A DNA stretch of 64,000 nt from Sipunculus nudus (GCA_026874595.1 CM049311.1:47867676-47931675), one strand, 5' to 3'; counted from the first letter of the stretch, positions 22,459-37,191 are shown. Notes: a model not told the origin generated them from the sequence alone. Made by a program: numbers and translations.

Positions 22459-23145
22459 AAGATAGATAGATATGAATGTGTGTGTGTGTGAATGGTATAA
22501 TTAATAAATATTGATCATTTAAATGGAATTAAGAATTAAATGTCAGACACTCTTCGAGGTTAAATTTGATTATAAACAGCAGACATATTTCGTCCATTAT
22601 GTGATTATATACAACAGTATGAGTAGATGTGCTAAGTAGCGGGCCGTAAATGCCATGTCGTTTGCCATAACAGCCACGCACAGGGCAAATTCATTACCAT
22701 AAAATGAATCATAGCTAGATCTGGCTCGAACAGTCATTGACAAAAGGACATATAGACTCGTATCAAGTAATATCACCTGCCGCTCCTCCCAGCAAAAATG
22801 TGTCTTCTACAATTAACCATTTTTTATTATACTTAGCGGAAGCAGATCTCGTATAAGACGTTGAACTTTGACCAGCTGGAAGGCCTCCCTCAAATAAAAT
22901 TTATATAAGCCAGCACGAGCTGAAGGGAAGAGATTGCTGCCTGAGGATTGAACCATCGGGTAGAGATAACGCTACCATTAAGAATTAAACAATATGAATT
23001 GTGATGATCGGTCAATATGATTTGCTAAGCGTTGTTGACCACAGTTCACTCATGTCATATGTGTACGGGGACGTAGTACATCTACTAACCTTATGTACCG
23101 CCGTACTTACATATGGCAATCTTATGTATTTCGCATATATGCACC

Positions 23146-23148
<3 letters not shown>
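22455..23148. other. Intergenic stretch, no gene seen
   Basis: No coding ORF. A consensus-like TATA motif (TTTATATAAG, about 22900-22909) is followed by GC-richer sequence, but no downstream start or exon could be linked to it. Confidence 0.35.

Positions 23149-23211
<63 letters not shown>
23149..23211. repeat. (TA)n microsatellite
   Basis: About 31 TA units. Three ORFs crossing it (IYIYIY peptides) are artefacts. Confidence 0.97.
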
Positions 23212-23215
<4 letters not shown>

Positions 23216-26200
23216 TCAAGAGCAAGGAAACGTTTTGTACAAAAGTTGTTACTACATTCACTTATGAGGTTATAAGGGGTCAGTATATACTGGTTAATGG
23301 TTCCTGTCTTATTCCAGGCTCGAAAATGCGTGATTATCATCATTAAAAGTAACTCCGTATGTTTTATCATTTAATATGATTTAGGATATATGCGTTTATA
23401 GGGAATAAGAGGGGTGGGCACACAACTGCAGTCATTATGGCTAATTTTGCCTAATTTGGATGAGGATAAGAGCTATCCAATTATTATATCACGGACCGCA
23501 TGCCTGCAGGCTTTCACTCAGTGACAATACACATATTATCCTATTATTAAGGTATAAGCTGACATGGTTTTGCGAGGGCAAGGAATGTGCTCTATATACA
23601 ATCCAACCTGTCTGAACTGTGAAATGCGGGCAACTGGCTATTACAACCACTGTATATAAGTCCCTTTCAAAATTCCGTTCCGTTATCGATAGATAAAACC
23701 TGTGATATACGACAGCCTGGCTATTACGGATTACGGGCAGTTTTTTCCCAACCAAAGTGATATATTGACCTGCCTAATGCGGGCACTCATCGTGCTACTC
23801 TCACTGACCAGCGCTGACCGGTCGGTTGATTGACCATGCGTGAATTTGCTGTCAGTTGCTCCGCTTTCTAGCTGTTTGTTTTACTGGCGTGCGTGTGTAC
23901 CGAGCACAGGTTGGTGGTTTGGGAGGACCCTGGGCCGACCCTGGGCCTGGAGCCCCGGCTGGACCACGTGACTGGCTCACACGACCACACATGAATGGTG
24001 GTTCCCCGAAGTTCATCTTTGTTCAGTGCCCTTGTGCGTTGTCTTTGATCTATTCAGTGCATTACATGTCTTACACGGCTTTTTTTCAAAGAGTGGATTA
24101 TCTATGATTTTCCTATGAAGCAGGTGATGTTAGTATCTAGGGACGTCGGCAAACAATTATGAGTCGTTCATATTTTTGTTTGTAGCTGGCAACGCAATTT
24201 TTTTATAAAGAGTTTAAGGAAAGCGCATAGTTATTAAAAATGTTCCACTAGGGAAATAAGCAGCTGCTTTCATGATATGAACGTAGCCTCCGTCGCAAAT
24301 TTCTGACGGCTATAATCGCTCTAATAACTGATTTGAGATCGTTCGAAATCGCCGTACACCCTGAAAATTTGCATTTTAACTAAAGCCTTATCAAGGGCCC
24401 GCTTGTATGCACGGTAGCTAGTCCGCAATATTCGGAATAATTGTCATCGCGGGGTATGCAAATGAGTTGAAAAGAACCAATGACATGATGTGTCGTCCCT
24501 GTACCTTGGTTACCAATTCGGGGCAATGTGTACTCCTCTTTCTTCTGTCACCTAAACCTGCGGTCGTGCCCTGGTAGGAGTTAAAGCGTTGATTAAATCA
24601 ACATTTGACGGTCATTTAACTAAGGGTTTAACGCAAATTTGGCGGCAACACGAGGTGATCATTCATATTTGGGGGTTACTTTATTTTTACAACGACGGTT
24701 AATAAAGAGGGCACATTCACAAGTACGATGTCAAATTCAATACCGGTGGCACGTCGATGTACATCTTATGTAAGAGAAACCCAGTATAATTATAAACCAG
24801 ACTAAGATTCTTGTTTATAATAGTAAAATCTTCATTAAATTTTCAAACAAAAGTCAACCTGAATACGCGATTGGTTTCCGCGTCTTCAAATACTATTTTC
24901 TGATATATCGGTATTACAGACTAGTACACCGATATCGTAAAATACATAATAATAAGAAAAATGCACGCTTGACTACAATGTCTGTCTTTGAACAAGCTCG
25001 GCAATGACAATACATATAATTTATTACACTTGAATAATTCCCAGGAGGACATGAGGAAATTAAAAAAAATGACTGAAAACACCGATTACGGAACTTGCGT
25101 ATTACAACATAGAATTAAGCATATCAATTCGACAAACAAATACGCAACATTCTCCAAAAAACTGTTGGAAGCGGTATATGTGTAAACAAGTTAAAGCCAA
25201 CAAGATGAAGAACGTTTCATGTCTTCAGGTCAAGCAAACATATTCCAAATCTCATTATTTTATCATTTAACATAATTGAGGAAAAACATTTTTTTATATA
25301 TTTTTTTTTCCACAAAAAATGAGGATGTGTGATTTGTTCAAAAACTATTGCCACATCTATGAGCACTGTCAAATCGACAGTGACGTCACACACAGGGCAA
25401 TTCCCTGTGACTAAAAATTCTAGATCTCATCAAAAGCTTAGTATTTCTGACACTGTCAGTCTCAGATTTACAAAGTAGATTTAAAACCACATGTATTGCT
25501 AGATTTAAGTCAATTCTAAATAATGCCTGTGACGTCACACTTTGCACCCACCAATCACATCAGAGTCCAGTCTGTTTTTTGGATGAAATGGTCCCTGCAC
25601 AAAACAAACCAACATGCTATTACGTTTACCTAATCTTCACTCACACCTACTATTTTTTTACCCATTACAGAAGCATTCTATAATGACGCTAAATGGTTAT
25701 TATAATCTAGAATTCTAACACTCTGTCTTTAAAAATAAATAAATTGTAGCCTAGCCTTCTTATGTGTTCCTTACTGATACCTGATATATCTGAGATGTCA
25801 TTTGTAACCAAGCTGTGTGGAAAACATGCCTTTGGTGCTCCAAATATGTCAAATTTGCTTAAAACTGCAAGATTTTCCAATTATCTGTGTTATCTGGCCC
25901 TATCTAGCCTAAGCAAACTTTAATCTAGCCTAATCTACTTTAAGTTGGCTGATGTGCTCTAAACATGTTATGTCATAGTCACCTGATAGCTGTGAACAGA
26001 AGAGGCCACAGTCTGCCATAAATGTATAATGACCGGATGGCTTGTCCACAATTATGCTGACTGGTGTCTGACGGACATGAAAAGACACCAAGATACATAT
26101 TCTAAATACAATGTAAATATTAAACAAACAATATGACAGTTGTGTTGTTAGTCATAAAATGAAAATGAAAATATATGCATGTATATAAATAAAATATCCA

Positions 26201-28022
26201 AACATCTGATATTAAGATAACATTATGCATAGTTTTTTTATAATAAATTATTACATATAATGTATATTTTATAGAAAATTTATTTTACATAGAAAACAGA
26301 AATATTTTTTATATAAGTTAACAAGTTCCATGTATGATACTTAATAAGTGGATCAGGAACAGAGAAGTTTGCTCTCCAGGCGAGTGAGTCCTCTAGGTTC
26401 TCACATTCAGAAGATTTAGTAAACGATGATAGCGAACACATTTTCCCGTTTTTTTTTTTTCCACATGATACCTCAAAACCTATCAAATCAACTGATAATC
26501 ATAAGAAATCAAAACTTCAGTCTCACTAACCATGGTGACAACGGCACCATCCATGACGGTGACATTTCCTTTTTGTCCCATGAAAGTTTAAAGGTACATT
26601 ATCATGTGGACAGTTCACCTGTTTTTAGGTATTATGGTTCTTTGTGTGTGAGTAAACACAGTACACGTTTACACGTTTACGATAACAAGATTATGTGACT
26701 AGAGGTCCTATCTCTCCATGCGCGACATCTTCCAAACAAGAGGAAGACATGAAAGTAGAAACAAAGAAGAAACATCGGTATGAATCTCGAAAAAATCATG
26801 ATTTGTGAAGTTGCGCGGCGCAGCCAAAAGGTGACTTGCTTTAAAGAGTTTATGTTTTAACGAGACAGTTTTTTGTCACTCATATATAGAAGTAGGCAAA
26901 CGCTTTTAGAACGAAATATTGGCAGATAAAACATTTTGAATAGAAAACACTTTATTGCATGTATATTCAACAACTCTGTCTGTGAACAGGTCTCTTCAAG
27001 AAGGACAAGAAGGAGTAGTTAATTTTCGTGCGGATCGCTATATTCTTGGAGGACAGCAGACGTAATGGGTCCATTTAGACTGATCCGGATCCAGATCCGC
27101 ATTTTACTCTTACCGTTCCAATCTAAACAGTTTTTTCTTTTTACCATGGCCATTCCTTACAAAAGTTTCATTGTATTCCAGTGATTTTTTAAAAGATTTT
27201 ACTCAGACATGCACACACTCACATTAACACACACAAACACAAACCTTTACACACGATCACATTACTAACAAGCAACTAGGTAATTGACTTAAAGGCTCAC
27301 ATTCCCGCTGAAGAGGCAGACAACGATTACCACGTCGTTCGGACAACCATGTCGAACAGAGCAGCCAAATATAGAGGTATGCATGATCTGCAATTATACA
27401 CAATATTATATAAGTACAAATACCAACGCTATTGTTATTTTTTATTTTTACCTGTGGCAATGACAAGTGTAATATTCTTCGTTCTTCTAACTTATGGAGA
27501 AAAGTACAGGGCATTTTAAATGGAAGAAAAATCGTAGTTTTCGGATGGATCGTTAAATGTACGTGTTTATGTCGTTTCAGGTGGTATGGGCAATTATTTG
27601 AACAGCATACCCCAATATTTCACCAGTGATCTATAGTTTTGGTTGCCGGGACAGCTCCCTGTGATCTGAGGTATATATATACATGTATATATGGCTCCTT
27701 CCGTTGCTTCCACGTGGTACTCCTCGCTGACCCCTTGACCCCGGAATCACTGTTCATTAGGCCGAAGCCTTGCCCATGTGGCCAGCTCTCGGCAACGTAA
27801 ACGTGGATTGCTATTGGTTTTACATTTTATTTTGACTATTTTTAGGAGGAACTTTTAAGGGACAGAAATGAAGATGCCACATTTTGACCAGCCCAAAACA
27901 GCCTTTAATTTCATACCAAAAAAAATTTATTTTAGACATGTTTCATTAAAAGTAATAAAGGTTTAAAGGAACCATCTCTTGGGCTGAAGGGACAAAAGGA
28001 GGTATATTTAGCTGTTTGACTC
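23212..28022. other. Long gene-poor intergenic stretch
   Basis: No ORF here shows a recognisable domain. A GC-rich patch at about 23880-24000 gives an 83-codon frame with low-complexity GGPWADPGPGAPAGP and no further support. Two perfect TGACGTCA palindromes (CRE-like) lie at 25381-25388 and 25530-25537 but have no associated gene. The rest is AT-rich and unassigned. Confidence 0.4.
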
Positions 28023-28568
28023 TTGTATGTGTCATGTGTTGCCGCATGGATGCCGTCCGTTCACTTGACCAACGGATGCGATAAATGCAATGCGATAGAC
28101 GATGGTATGTATCACCTGCTGAAGAGACTTTATACGCAGCATTCATTTCGCTATCAGTCGGCCTGCCGAACTTATGAGAGTAGGGTCGGTGTGCTTTACC
28201 GGATATGGCCCAGCAATGGAACAGAACGAAGTGAAATTCTGATATGTTTAGAGTCCTTTGGTGTCAGAGAAGAAAAAACTGTGACTAGAAACCCAGTTTT
28301 AAAAAATAAAGGCGATGCACGGGTGTCCACACACACACGTACACCTCAAGCTCTTGACTTAATTTCAATGTCTGTTCGAGGGAGCAAGCAAATCGGGAGT
28401 TGGATTCTGAAAAAAAAACCCACCCCCCTTCAGTATGTCACAGGCATCATAGTCTTTCGTTTTTTTTTTTTTATAATCATCAGCATTCAGTCAGAGCTTG
28501 TACAAACCTATAAACAATATATTTTTATATACATCTTTAAAAAAACATACACACATAAAAACGCATAA
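28023..28568 (+). CDS. 181-codon ORF, function unknown, weak support
   Basis: This is one of the longest non-repetitive open frames in the window. The first ~100 codons are less AT-rich and contain cysteines and aromatics (HLTNGCDKCNAIDD, RYQSACRTYESR, RIWPSNGTERSE). The last 60 codons are low-complexity and poly-T derived (FRFFFFIII), so any real exon would end earlier. The first codon is ATG at 28023. I see no signal peptide, domain or linked exon. It could be an exon, a decayed gene or chance. Confidence 0.2.
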   Translation: MYVSCVAAWMPSVHLTNGCDKCNAIDDGMYHLLKRLYTQHSFRYQSACRTYESRVGVLYRIWPSNGTERSEILICLESFGVREEKTVTRNPVLKNKGDARVSTHTRTPQALDLISMSVRGSKQIGSWILKKKPTPLQYVTGIIVFRFFFFIIISIQSELVQTYKQYIFIYIFKKTYTHKNA

Positions 28569-30344
28569 TTATTATCACTGAAAATTTATATCAAGATGGG
28601 CGGTAGCCATTTGTTTCAAATAATGTAAATAGTCAATATATCACCTAATGTTTTCAAAGAATTTCGGCAAATTAATGTGGAATTTCGGGGTATGGGTTAA
28701 TTATACATGTATGTTGATGGATGCGGATACAGTCGTCAGCGGAGGTATGCGCTCTGAGAGTGCTTTCTAGTACGTTCAGTGTTAAAAATACAATTTTAAT
28801 CACCGGTTGAGTATTTTTTTGACGTGTCAGGCTTAACTAACCTTTAAATTATTAATGTGTGTATTTGGTACGTTAACGTTCTAGTCATTAATTGATGGCG
28901 CCGTCCACATTGTTGCTGCTGTTACAATAAACGTGGCACTATGTAGATGACCCCTTTATCCCGTCCATCAACGTGCAGGCGGGTAAATAGCACTGATGGT
29001 GATCACAAAAATCATTCATATATAACCATCAACATTGGTCAGTGACACTCACAATCATTCCAACGGGGGTATTGTGAGGTCAATTATCATCATTTGTAGC
29101 ATCAAACACAGCAAATGCATGGGCGTACCAATAAACCGAAAATTACTAAAATTATCTGAAACGTCTGGTGGGAATTTTTAATATTTCACTCACATATGCC
29201 ACACTGTGCCGATATTTTTCTCTTTATTTGGTTGTATCTTGGTCAACATCTTAAATGTTGCAGGCGATCTGATAAATATTCTGTGGAAATCCTGCTTAAG
29301 ATGACCCTTCAAGGCAACTTGGCCCTTTGTTAAGGCCAAACTTCTTGGACCCCATATTTTATTTCAGTAAATGTGTATCTTATATCAGGGTCACTCTTAC
29401 AAAAGGCTACCGTCACACAAACAAAATAATAACTTCAGAACACACGCCATACTTTATATATATCTACTCGAATAAAAGACAATATTTATTCATAAAATTG
29501 AATTTGCTGACGGCTTTCAATCCAAGACACGTGGTATAGAACGTAAGATAATTTTACAATATCACTTTCATCATAAAATTTTTTTTTAATCACAGATAAA
29601 ACAGTTATAATATGAAAGATCATCAAGACATATGATTCTGCATACATCTTGCATGGATTAAATGGACTTCATATTTCTTATATGGATTTTGATTAAATGT
29701 AACATGTAGGCTGATATATAGTGTATATACATCTAGAAGTAAATACATTTTTGAGTCACATTGTTGAAAATAGATAAACCCAGGATGGGCGTTTTATGGA
29801 TTTTGGCATTGTTATTTACAACTATGGTTTGTAGCATGTAATCATAGGGCCATCTATGGAGCGCGATGTCAGGAACAAGACGTCACTCCGCGTGTGGTAT
29901 CTGGAATGTATAGCCCTATCAGTGAGTCATCATACAGTAAAACATGCTTTTTTTTACTATGATCTAGGAACAAAAAAAAAAAAAGATCACTCTACACAAG
30001 GAAAAAAAAATTTCCGGTGATAATGTATGTCAACATCAATATTCAAGTGTACCATCTTTGCAGCGATCACATGATAACTTTTCCTATGCTAAGAAGCATA
30101 GGTGCGCTCGTAAAAAAAGTATATTTGATGGCCCTTGCCCATGGGAATATACTTTTTAAGTTATTTTTATTTTTTTTGTTGCAGGTTACCGATTCAATGT
30201 TAATGCTTGCTCAATTAATACTATGTTCATCTGCAGAATTCCATTCCGATTTCAGGGCTACACGCGACTGTCCCGGTGTCAACCAGGCTCACCACACCTG
30301 CTGGTCCTGGGTGCGCGTCATCTTCATTGCTGGGTCATAACATC
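28569..30344. other. Intergenic stretch with one repeat fragment, no gene seen
   Basis: Apart from the family B fragment at 28706-28772, nothing is recognised. Short ORFs at 29327 and 30017 are AT-rich and unsupported. Confidence 0.4.
28706..28772 (+). repeat. Dispersed repeat family B, copy 1
   Basis: ATGTTGATGGATGCGGATAC, then AGCGGAGGTATGCGCTCT and AGTGCTTTCTA, matches 36034-36095 in order. Confidence 0.6.
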
Positions 30345-30364
30345 GAAGAACCAACTAAATGCGC

Positions 30365-30442
30365 TGGTCTGTGAATGAACCACGACTCCCCATTACCCTT
30401 GCTTTGAGCCCTGTGCTCTACCACTACACCACAGAAGCTGGT
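30365..30442 (-). repeat. tRNA-derived SINE fragment or decayed tRNA
   Basis: Read on the minus strand, GGTGTAGTGGTAGAGCAC (30430-30413) is a strong tRNA D-arm/A-box match. GTGGTTCATTCAC (30383-30371) is a degraded T-arm/B-box at suitable spacing, with CAGGGCTCAAAGC between. The T-loop has decayed and the acceptor stem does not pair, so it is not a functional tRNA. Confidence 0.5.
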
Positions 30443-30912
30443 CGGGAATATACGGTTACTGTACATCTTCTAGTCAAATTAGTAAAAAGCATGTTTTAGT
30501 TAAAAGTGATGATATGTATAACGTCGACTAACTTCCATGTTTGTAAATATACCGATCTCTGCTGAGGTCTGATTTCACAAGAAGTTTGTCTCGGATTGAG
30601 ACCTTCAGTTTCTTCGAAATCAAGTCCCTAACCAAGGTGTTTTGCTACGTGAGTGAAATAGTATGAATTAAAATACGGGAGTCATTTTATTTTCGAAAGT
30701 GAAAAGAACTCCATTGTTCTATGCCAGGTTGATCAGTTTTACATTCATACATAAATTTAAAAGATTCTCACATTTCCAAGCAAGTTAAACTTACATTTGT
30801 TAAATATAACTGTAAAAAGCAAGCCCACGCCAATCATTTCACTATCAGTATATGACTATCTGGTTTGGCCGCCTGGGTGTATTTTCCACCCGCATTTAGA
30901 GTAGAGGCCTAT

Positions 30913-31027
30913 CACGTGGGCGGTTCGCCAAATTAAGATGTCTGTGTAAACGCTAAATAAGAGCGTGCTCAGAGTGGTAAATTCATATTTCAACATAGCG
31001 GTCAAGCTGGAGTAGAGTCCGCAAAAT
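30913..31027 (+). promoter_or_regulatory. Candidate promoter and 5' UTR of the two-domain secreted protein gene
   Basis: A perfect E-box palindrome (CACGTG, 30913-30918) lies 110 bp upstream of the ATG. A TATA-like GCTAAATAAGAG (30952-30963) lies about 70 bp upstream. The untranslated leader would then be about 40 bp. These are motif matches only; the transcription start is not determined. Confidence 0.3.
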
Positions 31028-31033
31028 ATGAAG
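31028..31033 (+). CDS. Exon 1 (coding part): Met-Lys
   Basis: ATG AAG followed by the consensus donor GTAAGT at 31034. It supplies the start for the hydrophobic leader in exon 2, in phase 0. The donor lies 6 bp before a (TA)n array. Confidence 0.65.
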
Positions 31034-31036
31034 GTA

Positions 31037-31112
<76 letters not shown>

Positions 31113-31142
31113 AATATCACGTAGACTAAAGTGATGAATCTG

Positions 31143-31195
<53 letters not shown>

Positions 31196-34100
31196 ACTAA
31201 CATGCTTCATTTGCTTTGATCTATCTTTCGCTTATATTTATGCTTTTGTAATTGAACTAGTCAAGAAAATATGAAATGCAATACAATGACCGATTCATGC
31301 TTCCAGTAGTTAGTACCAGGATGAGGTTTTTAGGTGCGGCATGAATAGTAATCACATCATTAACAAGACTATCTGAAGACGGTTTATCACTTTACCACAA
31401 TCCCTCTGGCCCCTCTCCCCGTACCGAGACAAGTAATGCTAATATACTGGATAGGGTCATATTTATATCAAGTATATTTTTATTTTCTTCTTGGCAGAAT
31501 CTTTTAAGTGGGTAAACAATTATTGTACATGAACGGTATCTGGCAGCAAAAGCTTAATTTAAGAGATAATACAATACATATTGTCTCCAGAAATATGAAT
31601 AATGATGCATATAGTAAGAACTTTTTATTTAAATGTCGTTTATGACAGGTTACAGTTCAAAATAAAATTGAATAAACATAATCGTATATGTTATACCGTC
31701 CACGAAGGATTAAATAGTATCATTATAAATATCGAAGACGACCCCGTGAGATATCTTCCTTTCATACAATATTCACTTAAATGAATAAACCCAAAAGAAC
31801 GCTTGGATTCTCAGACACTTTTTCTCAGAATCAATTCGGGAGAGCGAATTTCCTTATATCTTTTTACTCTAAATTTTATATAAAAAATCATATGGTCAGG
31901 GAGCAACATGATAATGACAGAGTTGTTTTGCTAAACAGGTATAAAAATGATAACAAAACGAAATTTTATTTTTTATTTGATTACGGTATTTTCTGGAAAA
32001 AACGTATCAGTATGAATGACTGGAGCTCAAAATCGATAAATTTACCTTAAAATTTTAGTCAATGCGTGAAAGGCGCTCACGAGGACGAGAGGAGCATAGA
32101 ATCCCATAGGAACATCGCTCTTAATCTTCATAAAGTCAGGTTAAGATTGGAATCTAGATGGCTTTAAATAACAGGGCATTCTTATCTGTTTTCATTTTAA
32201 CCATTAGGACGGATCCAATGCCGTCTTTTCTCCTTCGACATCGCCTCACTTGCGACTAGGGCCAAGATAAGAGGGACATGGTTGTCCTCGTGGTGAATCT
32301 TAATGAAAGAATTCAGTGGTATATACCCTCTGTGTATAATTTTGCCGGGTAAATACGGACATTGAAAGCCGTCCTCACATCTACCTTTTTTGCCCGTCAA
32401 TTTATTCATCGGTAGGTAATTGTTGCTAGTGATGTCGAAGTCGAAGGCCGGCCCCGTGCCCAGACGCCTACAGATTCAGCGATAAACATCACTAGATTTT
32501 CTACCAGTTTAGGTCTTCGTTTAGGTTCGTTTCGTGGATTACTATTGTCGACATGAGTGATGACAGAGGTCAGGGAAAGCGACTACCTCGCTAAAATCGC
32601 CCAATTTTTTGCCAGTTCCGTCTTTACGTCTGCAGATTTGGTTACTTTTTTTCAGCCGATCTTTCAGCCGGATTTAAAAAAAAAAGATTTGGCCGACAGC
32701 CCCCTAATATTGACGGAAATGTCCTGCCAGCAAAGGATCTGAATATCGACAGATCGTACATTTAAAGCATTGTCATTGTGGTCATTACGGATGAATGAGT
32801 ACAGAGCTTTATTCTCCTCAAGAGTGTGTGGCCCTTGCCTGTGACTTATTAATACATGTGTTAATGTAGGAGCATATGTAGCAAATTTGTTGTGAGTAAA
32901 TTTTGTTTGTTCAAATTTGACATCCATGCATTTTTGTTCTTCACCTTCCTATGAAGCCTGAAAGGCAAGGTGCCAATTTCTTTTATTCAGTATTAATGTT
33001 TCTTTCAACTTGTTTTAAAATGCTTTTGAGAATTAAAATAAAATGCAATCACAACATAGAACAACGTACACATGGACAAGAGCATAAAAACGAATTTTTT
33101 AATGCCTTTACATACTTAAGGCATAAATTGTTTTCTCTGATTATTTTGAATTGTCAAAAAATTATAATTTGGGTTTATATTAAAGAGACCTATTCACATA
33201 TCCGGTCTGTTAAATATACACATATAATATTTAACACTATATACATATACAGTGCGTTTTCCTTAAAATATAATGGAATCTGCAAATATTTTATTCTGAT
33301 CTTAGAATAATAATTATACTCCTATACAAAAGCTTTCACCTGGCGAAAACAGTAGATATAGATAAGATATAGAGCGGGCACGCTACTTGTTGGCCATACC
33401 GCGTGAATTCACAAATAAACATGGAGTGTGTTTACTTACATACAGAACCAAAAACAACCAATAAAACAGGTGGATTGGAGAAACTTGTGAATTTAGGTCC
33501 TTGTGCCCGGAGAGTTTAGCAAGTAAATGTATCAAACCACAATGTACAATTACCATGTCCTTAATAAATGTTATTATCTTTCAATAACAATACATTACTT
33601 AACATGTACCTCCTTTTAAAATGCCATAGAGAAATGATATACGCTTGCCAGATATGTGCTCGTAAATTTCAGTTATTCCAATTTACAAAATAGCTTATAA
33701 ATAATGTTTTTTTTTTTTTTGCAAAATGCTTTAAAAAAGTTTAAGACAAAATTTGTTAGAATCTTAAACTGAACTTAGAGTTTTATTTATTTTACGACCT
33801 ATGTGATAAGAAAATACATAAGCTAGTCAGAATCATTTTAAAAGTTGTGTCATATTTGTTTGAATTGAATGGACAAAACCATCAAAATTACAGGGTAGGC
33901 AGAAGATGACCTTGAGGTCATTCATACACAAATTTAATTTCTTCCATAGTCATGAAAACGTAAATAAAATAATATTTCACATGACAGGTTATATTATTAA
34001 GATTTAATATTTGCCAAATTTGGATACAGATAATAATTTAGTTATACTCACGTTAATTATAACACTTTTTTTTCACACGATAAAGTCAACATTTTTTGTG

Positions 34101-37100
34101 TGTTTTTATAGCCGTGTTTAATATTACAATTATTATATTCAAAATATTTCTTAATCAGGAAATGCAAGACTTAATTTCATTCAAGGAATATGTTGTGTTT
34201 CATAAGGCACATGTCATTTTGTTAGCGTGTGCGCCAACTCTGAACCACTTTTTGAGATCACGGTTCTAGGGGAATGGATATTGATAAAACAGGCCTCCAA
34301 AGGTACAGTTTTTCATACATTTTCTTGCATAATAATCAAATATAAAACAAAATTGGGCTTAAATCAATCATGTACATTCAGCGTCTGCATCTAACAAGCC
34401 CTGCATTTAATTACTCTAGCGAAGAAGTATATCCAGCGACAACCATCCATATCCATAAAATATCATAAAAATATCAAAATAGTTTTTCATTATCCTAATC
34501 TGAATCTTAAACTTAAGCTTGCTTTATATATAGATAGAGGAACCCAGCTGCTACTCATACTCTATAGAGTGCTGTTTACAAAAAGAATGTTTTTAAAAGA
34601 ATGCTATACCAATCGTGCTCGCACGAATAGAACAGCTTATCCTGTCATTGTGCGATTACAAAATTACATTTCTTGTAAGTTTCTATCCTTGGAAAAAACT
34701 AACACATTTTTGAATATATTTTAAGTCATTTAAGAATAACTAAAAGTGGGACAAGAATTAAATATTAACCAACATTTAACATTTCACCATTATTTTGTTG
34801 TGTCTGTTAAGATATAAATTCTTATACTGGTATTACCTAAATGGCCCGATTTCATAATGCCATAAATATAAAAAAAATTCCGCCCAAAAACTCATTTTTT
34901 TATTTACTTTGGGGGAAAGGGGATCAGATGAGATAGAAGATCATATGCAAACACGTAGGAGATCATGATATAACTCAATGTGACACTTTTCAATTTAGTT
35001 TAAATTATAATTTGAAAAGGAGGTTGTTTCCTTCTTGGTTTTCCCTGAACAGTTTCCTTAATGCATTCTTCAGGGAAAAAATGTGCTTTTCATTCAGTGT
35101 TAGTTATCTGCCCTCTTCGTCTCATCCTGATGTTAATGTATATACATTCTTGTCTACTTTAAACTACCTGATGTCCACAGCTTAAAAAAGATTATAAATG
35201 AAGGCTAAAATTATGTGTGCCCCATTGAAAGTGTTTTTATTCCAAAATTATTTGTAATTGCCCGCACAAAGAAGTTGGCGTTTTGTGATCAGCGTTGTAC
35301 ATTATTGTGCTTGCTAATATGTCCACACACTAACTCCACAAGTTGGCTAAAACTTCGTTACATTGTGAAACGTAGACAAGTGAACATTTCCTAAAATCAG
35401 TGCTATGTGAGAGAGGATCTGGAACTAATTACAGCTAAGGTTGCCCCTTTTTCTGCTGATTATTCTTCACAAAATATACATAACAAATAAATAATCGGTT
35501 GCCCCTTTTTCTGCTGTTTATTCTTCACAAAATATACATAACAAATAAATAATCGGCCTATATCTTTCATGAATTCTTTCATAGCTCACGACCAACATAT
35601 CCTCAAAACTCCTTAAATTTCATCAGGACCTTTAGATATCCTTTTTGGATAAAATACCGAAGAGATGAATTTCTATCCCCTCACCATCAGCGAGTGGAAT
35701 TGTGGTGTCAGTGATGTCATGCATGGAACACAGGATTGACGAAAAAGCAAAATCATAATAGAAATATAGGAGGGTCATTGTCATATGTTCTATATAAATG
35801 AAGTTTAATCTTTATCCACTAGTGAGAACCAGGAGGCAAGGAGCGGTAGTATATATGGTACAGTAAACATGAAATCAGCAAGTGCCATACCTATTGTACA
35901 AACTACATAAGAATTTTTTGTTGTCACAACATGTATTTTTTATGGATTTCAATTAAATATTGTGGAACGGTGGACCATGGGCCAAGGAACAACTGATTAT
36001 TTTTCTTGGTTATATAGTCTGTTAAAAGTTGATATGTTGATGCGGATTCAAGTGTTCGCGGAGGAATGCGTTCTATAAATGCTCTCTAAATTTGTTATGA
36101 TAATTTGTAATGAATCTTGACCAAGTTATTATGAGTTAATGTATCACACTGGTCATTCTGAGGTGTTATCTTGCAAGATTTTCCCTCTAAAGTAAATATT
36201 TATACGTATTTGCCCTCCATTAAGCTCTAAAATCGAAATTAACCTGAAAAAAAATTACAAAACCCTTTTAAAAAAATTGGTATACTATTTTCTTTGCAAA
36301 GGTTAGGACATTAGGATCACAAAAATGCTGGGTGTCAACTTTTTACAAAGAAAAAAAAATGATGACACATGCTTCCTCACAATATGTGTAATTTGAACGG
36401 TCTGTTTCTAGCTGTATCTGCTGACGGTGTTCTCGGCCTGTGTGGCTTGTGTGTTTGGGGGTCGAGCATTCACGATAGAAGCTGAAAAGCATGCCAGAGA
36501 ATTATTCGCAAGCGTCAATCCAAACATTGTAAGTATATATGAAAATCACCAATCTCTGTAAATCTTATTTAAACATATTATGACATTTAACATTTTCGTT
36601 TTCATAAAATATACGATACTCTTCATACGGAATAACACGACCCCTACGTTTTTGCTATCACTGTACTTTCAATACATTAAAGTGCTCCAGTTTTAAAACA
36701 AATCGGTTGAAATATGGAAATGATTATTTCAGGCCTAAGTACCCTGCTTGCTATCCCTGTATACGCATGGGTGACAAGGTTCTGTCTTCAAATGCATTAA
36801 TTTGGCACCCTGAAAAAGAAAACAAATATCTGGCTAATGCTAGCCTAATCATGAAAGTATGTAGGGATCAGCTAAAGACTTTTCAGCCTTTGTTATAATG
36901 CCAAAAGTGCATGTCTGTCATTTAGCAATGAGAGTGCAGTGTTATTCATACAAGATAGATGAAAATATACTTTTTAGTTAATGAAGAGTAGTCTCTATGA
37001 CATATGCAAGGTGTCCATTGGGGATACATTTCCTTTCTCACAATCAAAGAGTATTCTAGTTCGTTGGAAACACATTTGAATTGTTGTTGAAATTTTAGTT

Positions 37101-37160
37101 TTAAGTAACAAAATAGGCTGTTTGTAGCTGTATATGGTCAGTTGATCAAAATAAATATTG

Positions 37161-37191
<31 letters not shown>

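Larger units (their letters stand above)
31034..36411 (+). other. Intron 1, 5.4 kb
   Basis: It contains two (TA)n arrays, a 58-bp tandem duplication and a family B repeat. Small ORFs inside (31602-33310) are AT-rich and show no domain. An inverted pair of about 20 bp (GGTAGGTAATTGTTGCTAGTGATGT and its partner ACATCACTAGATTTTCTACC) flanks 32413-32510 and may be a tiny MITE. It ends with the acceptor TCTGTTTCTAG. Confidence 0.6.

Noticed and set aside
28023-28568. Idea that the 181-codon ORF is a confirmed gene
   Set aside because: Its last third is poly-T derived and no homolog or exon partner is recognised, so it is kept only as a weak candidate.
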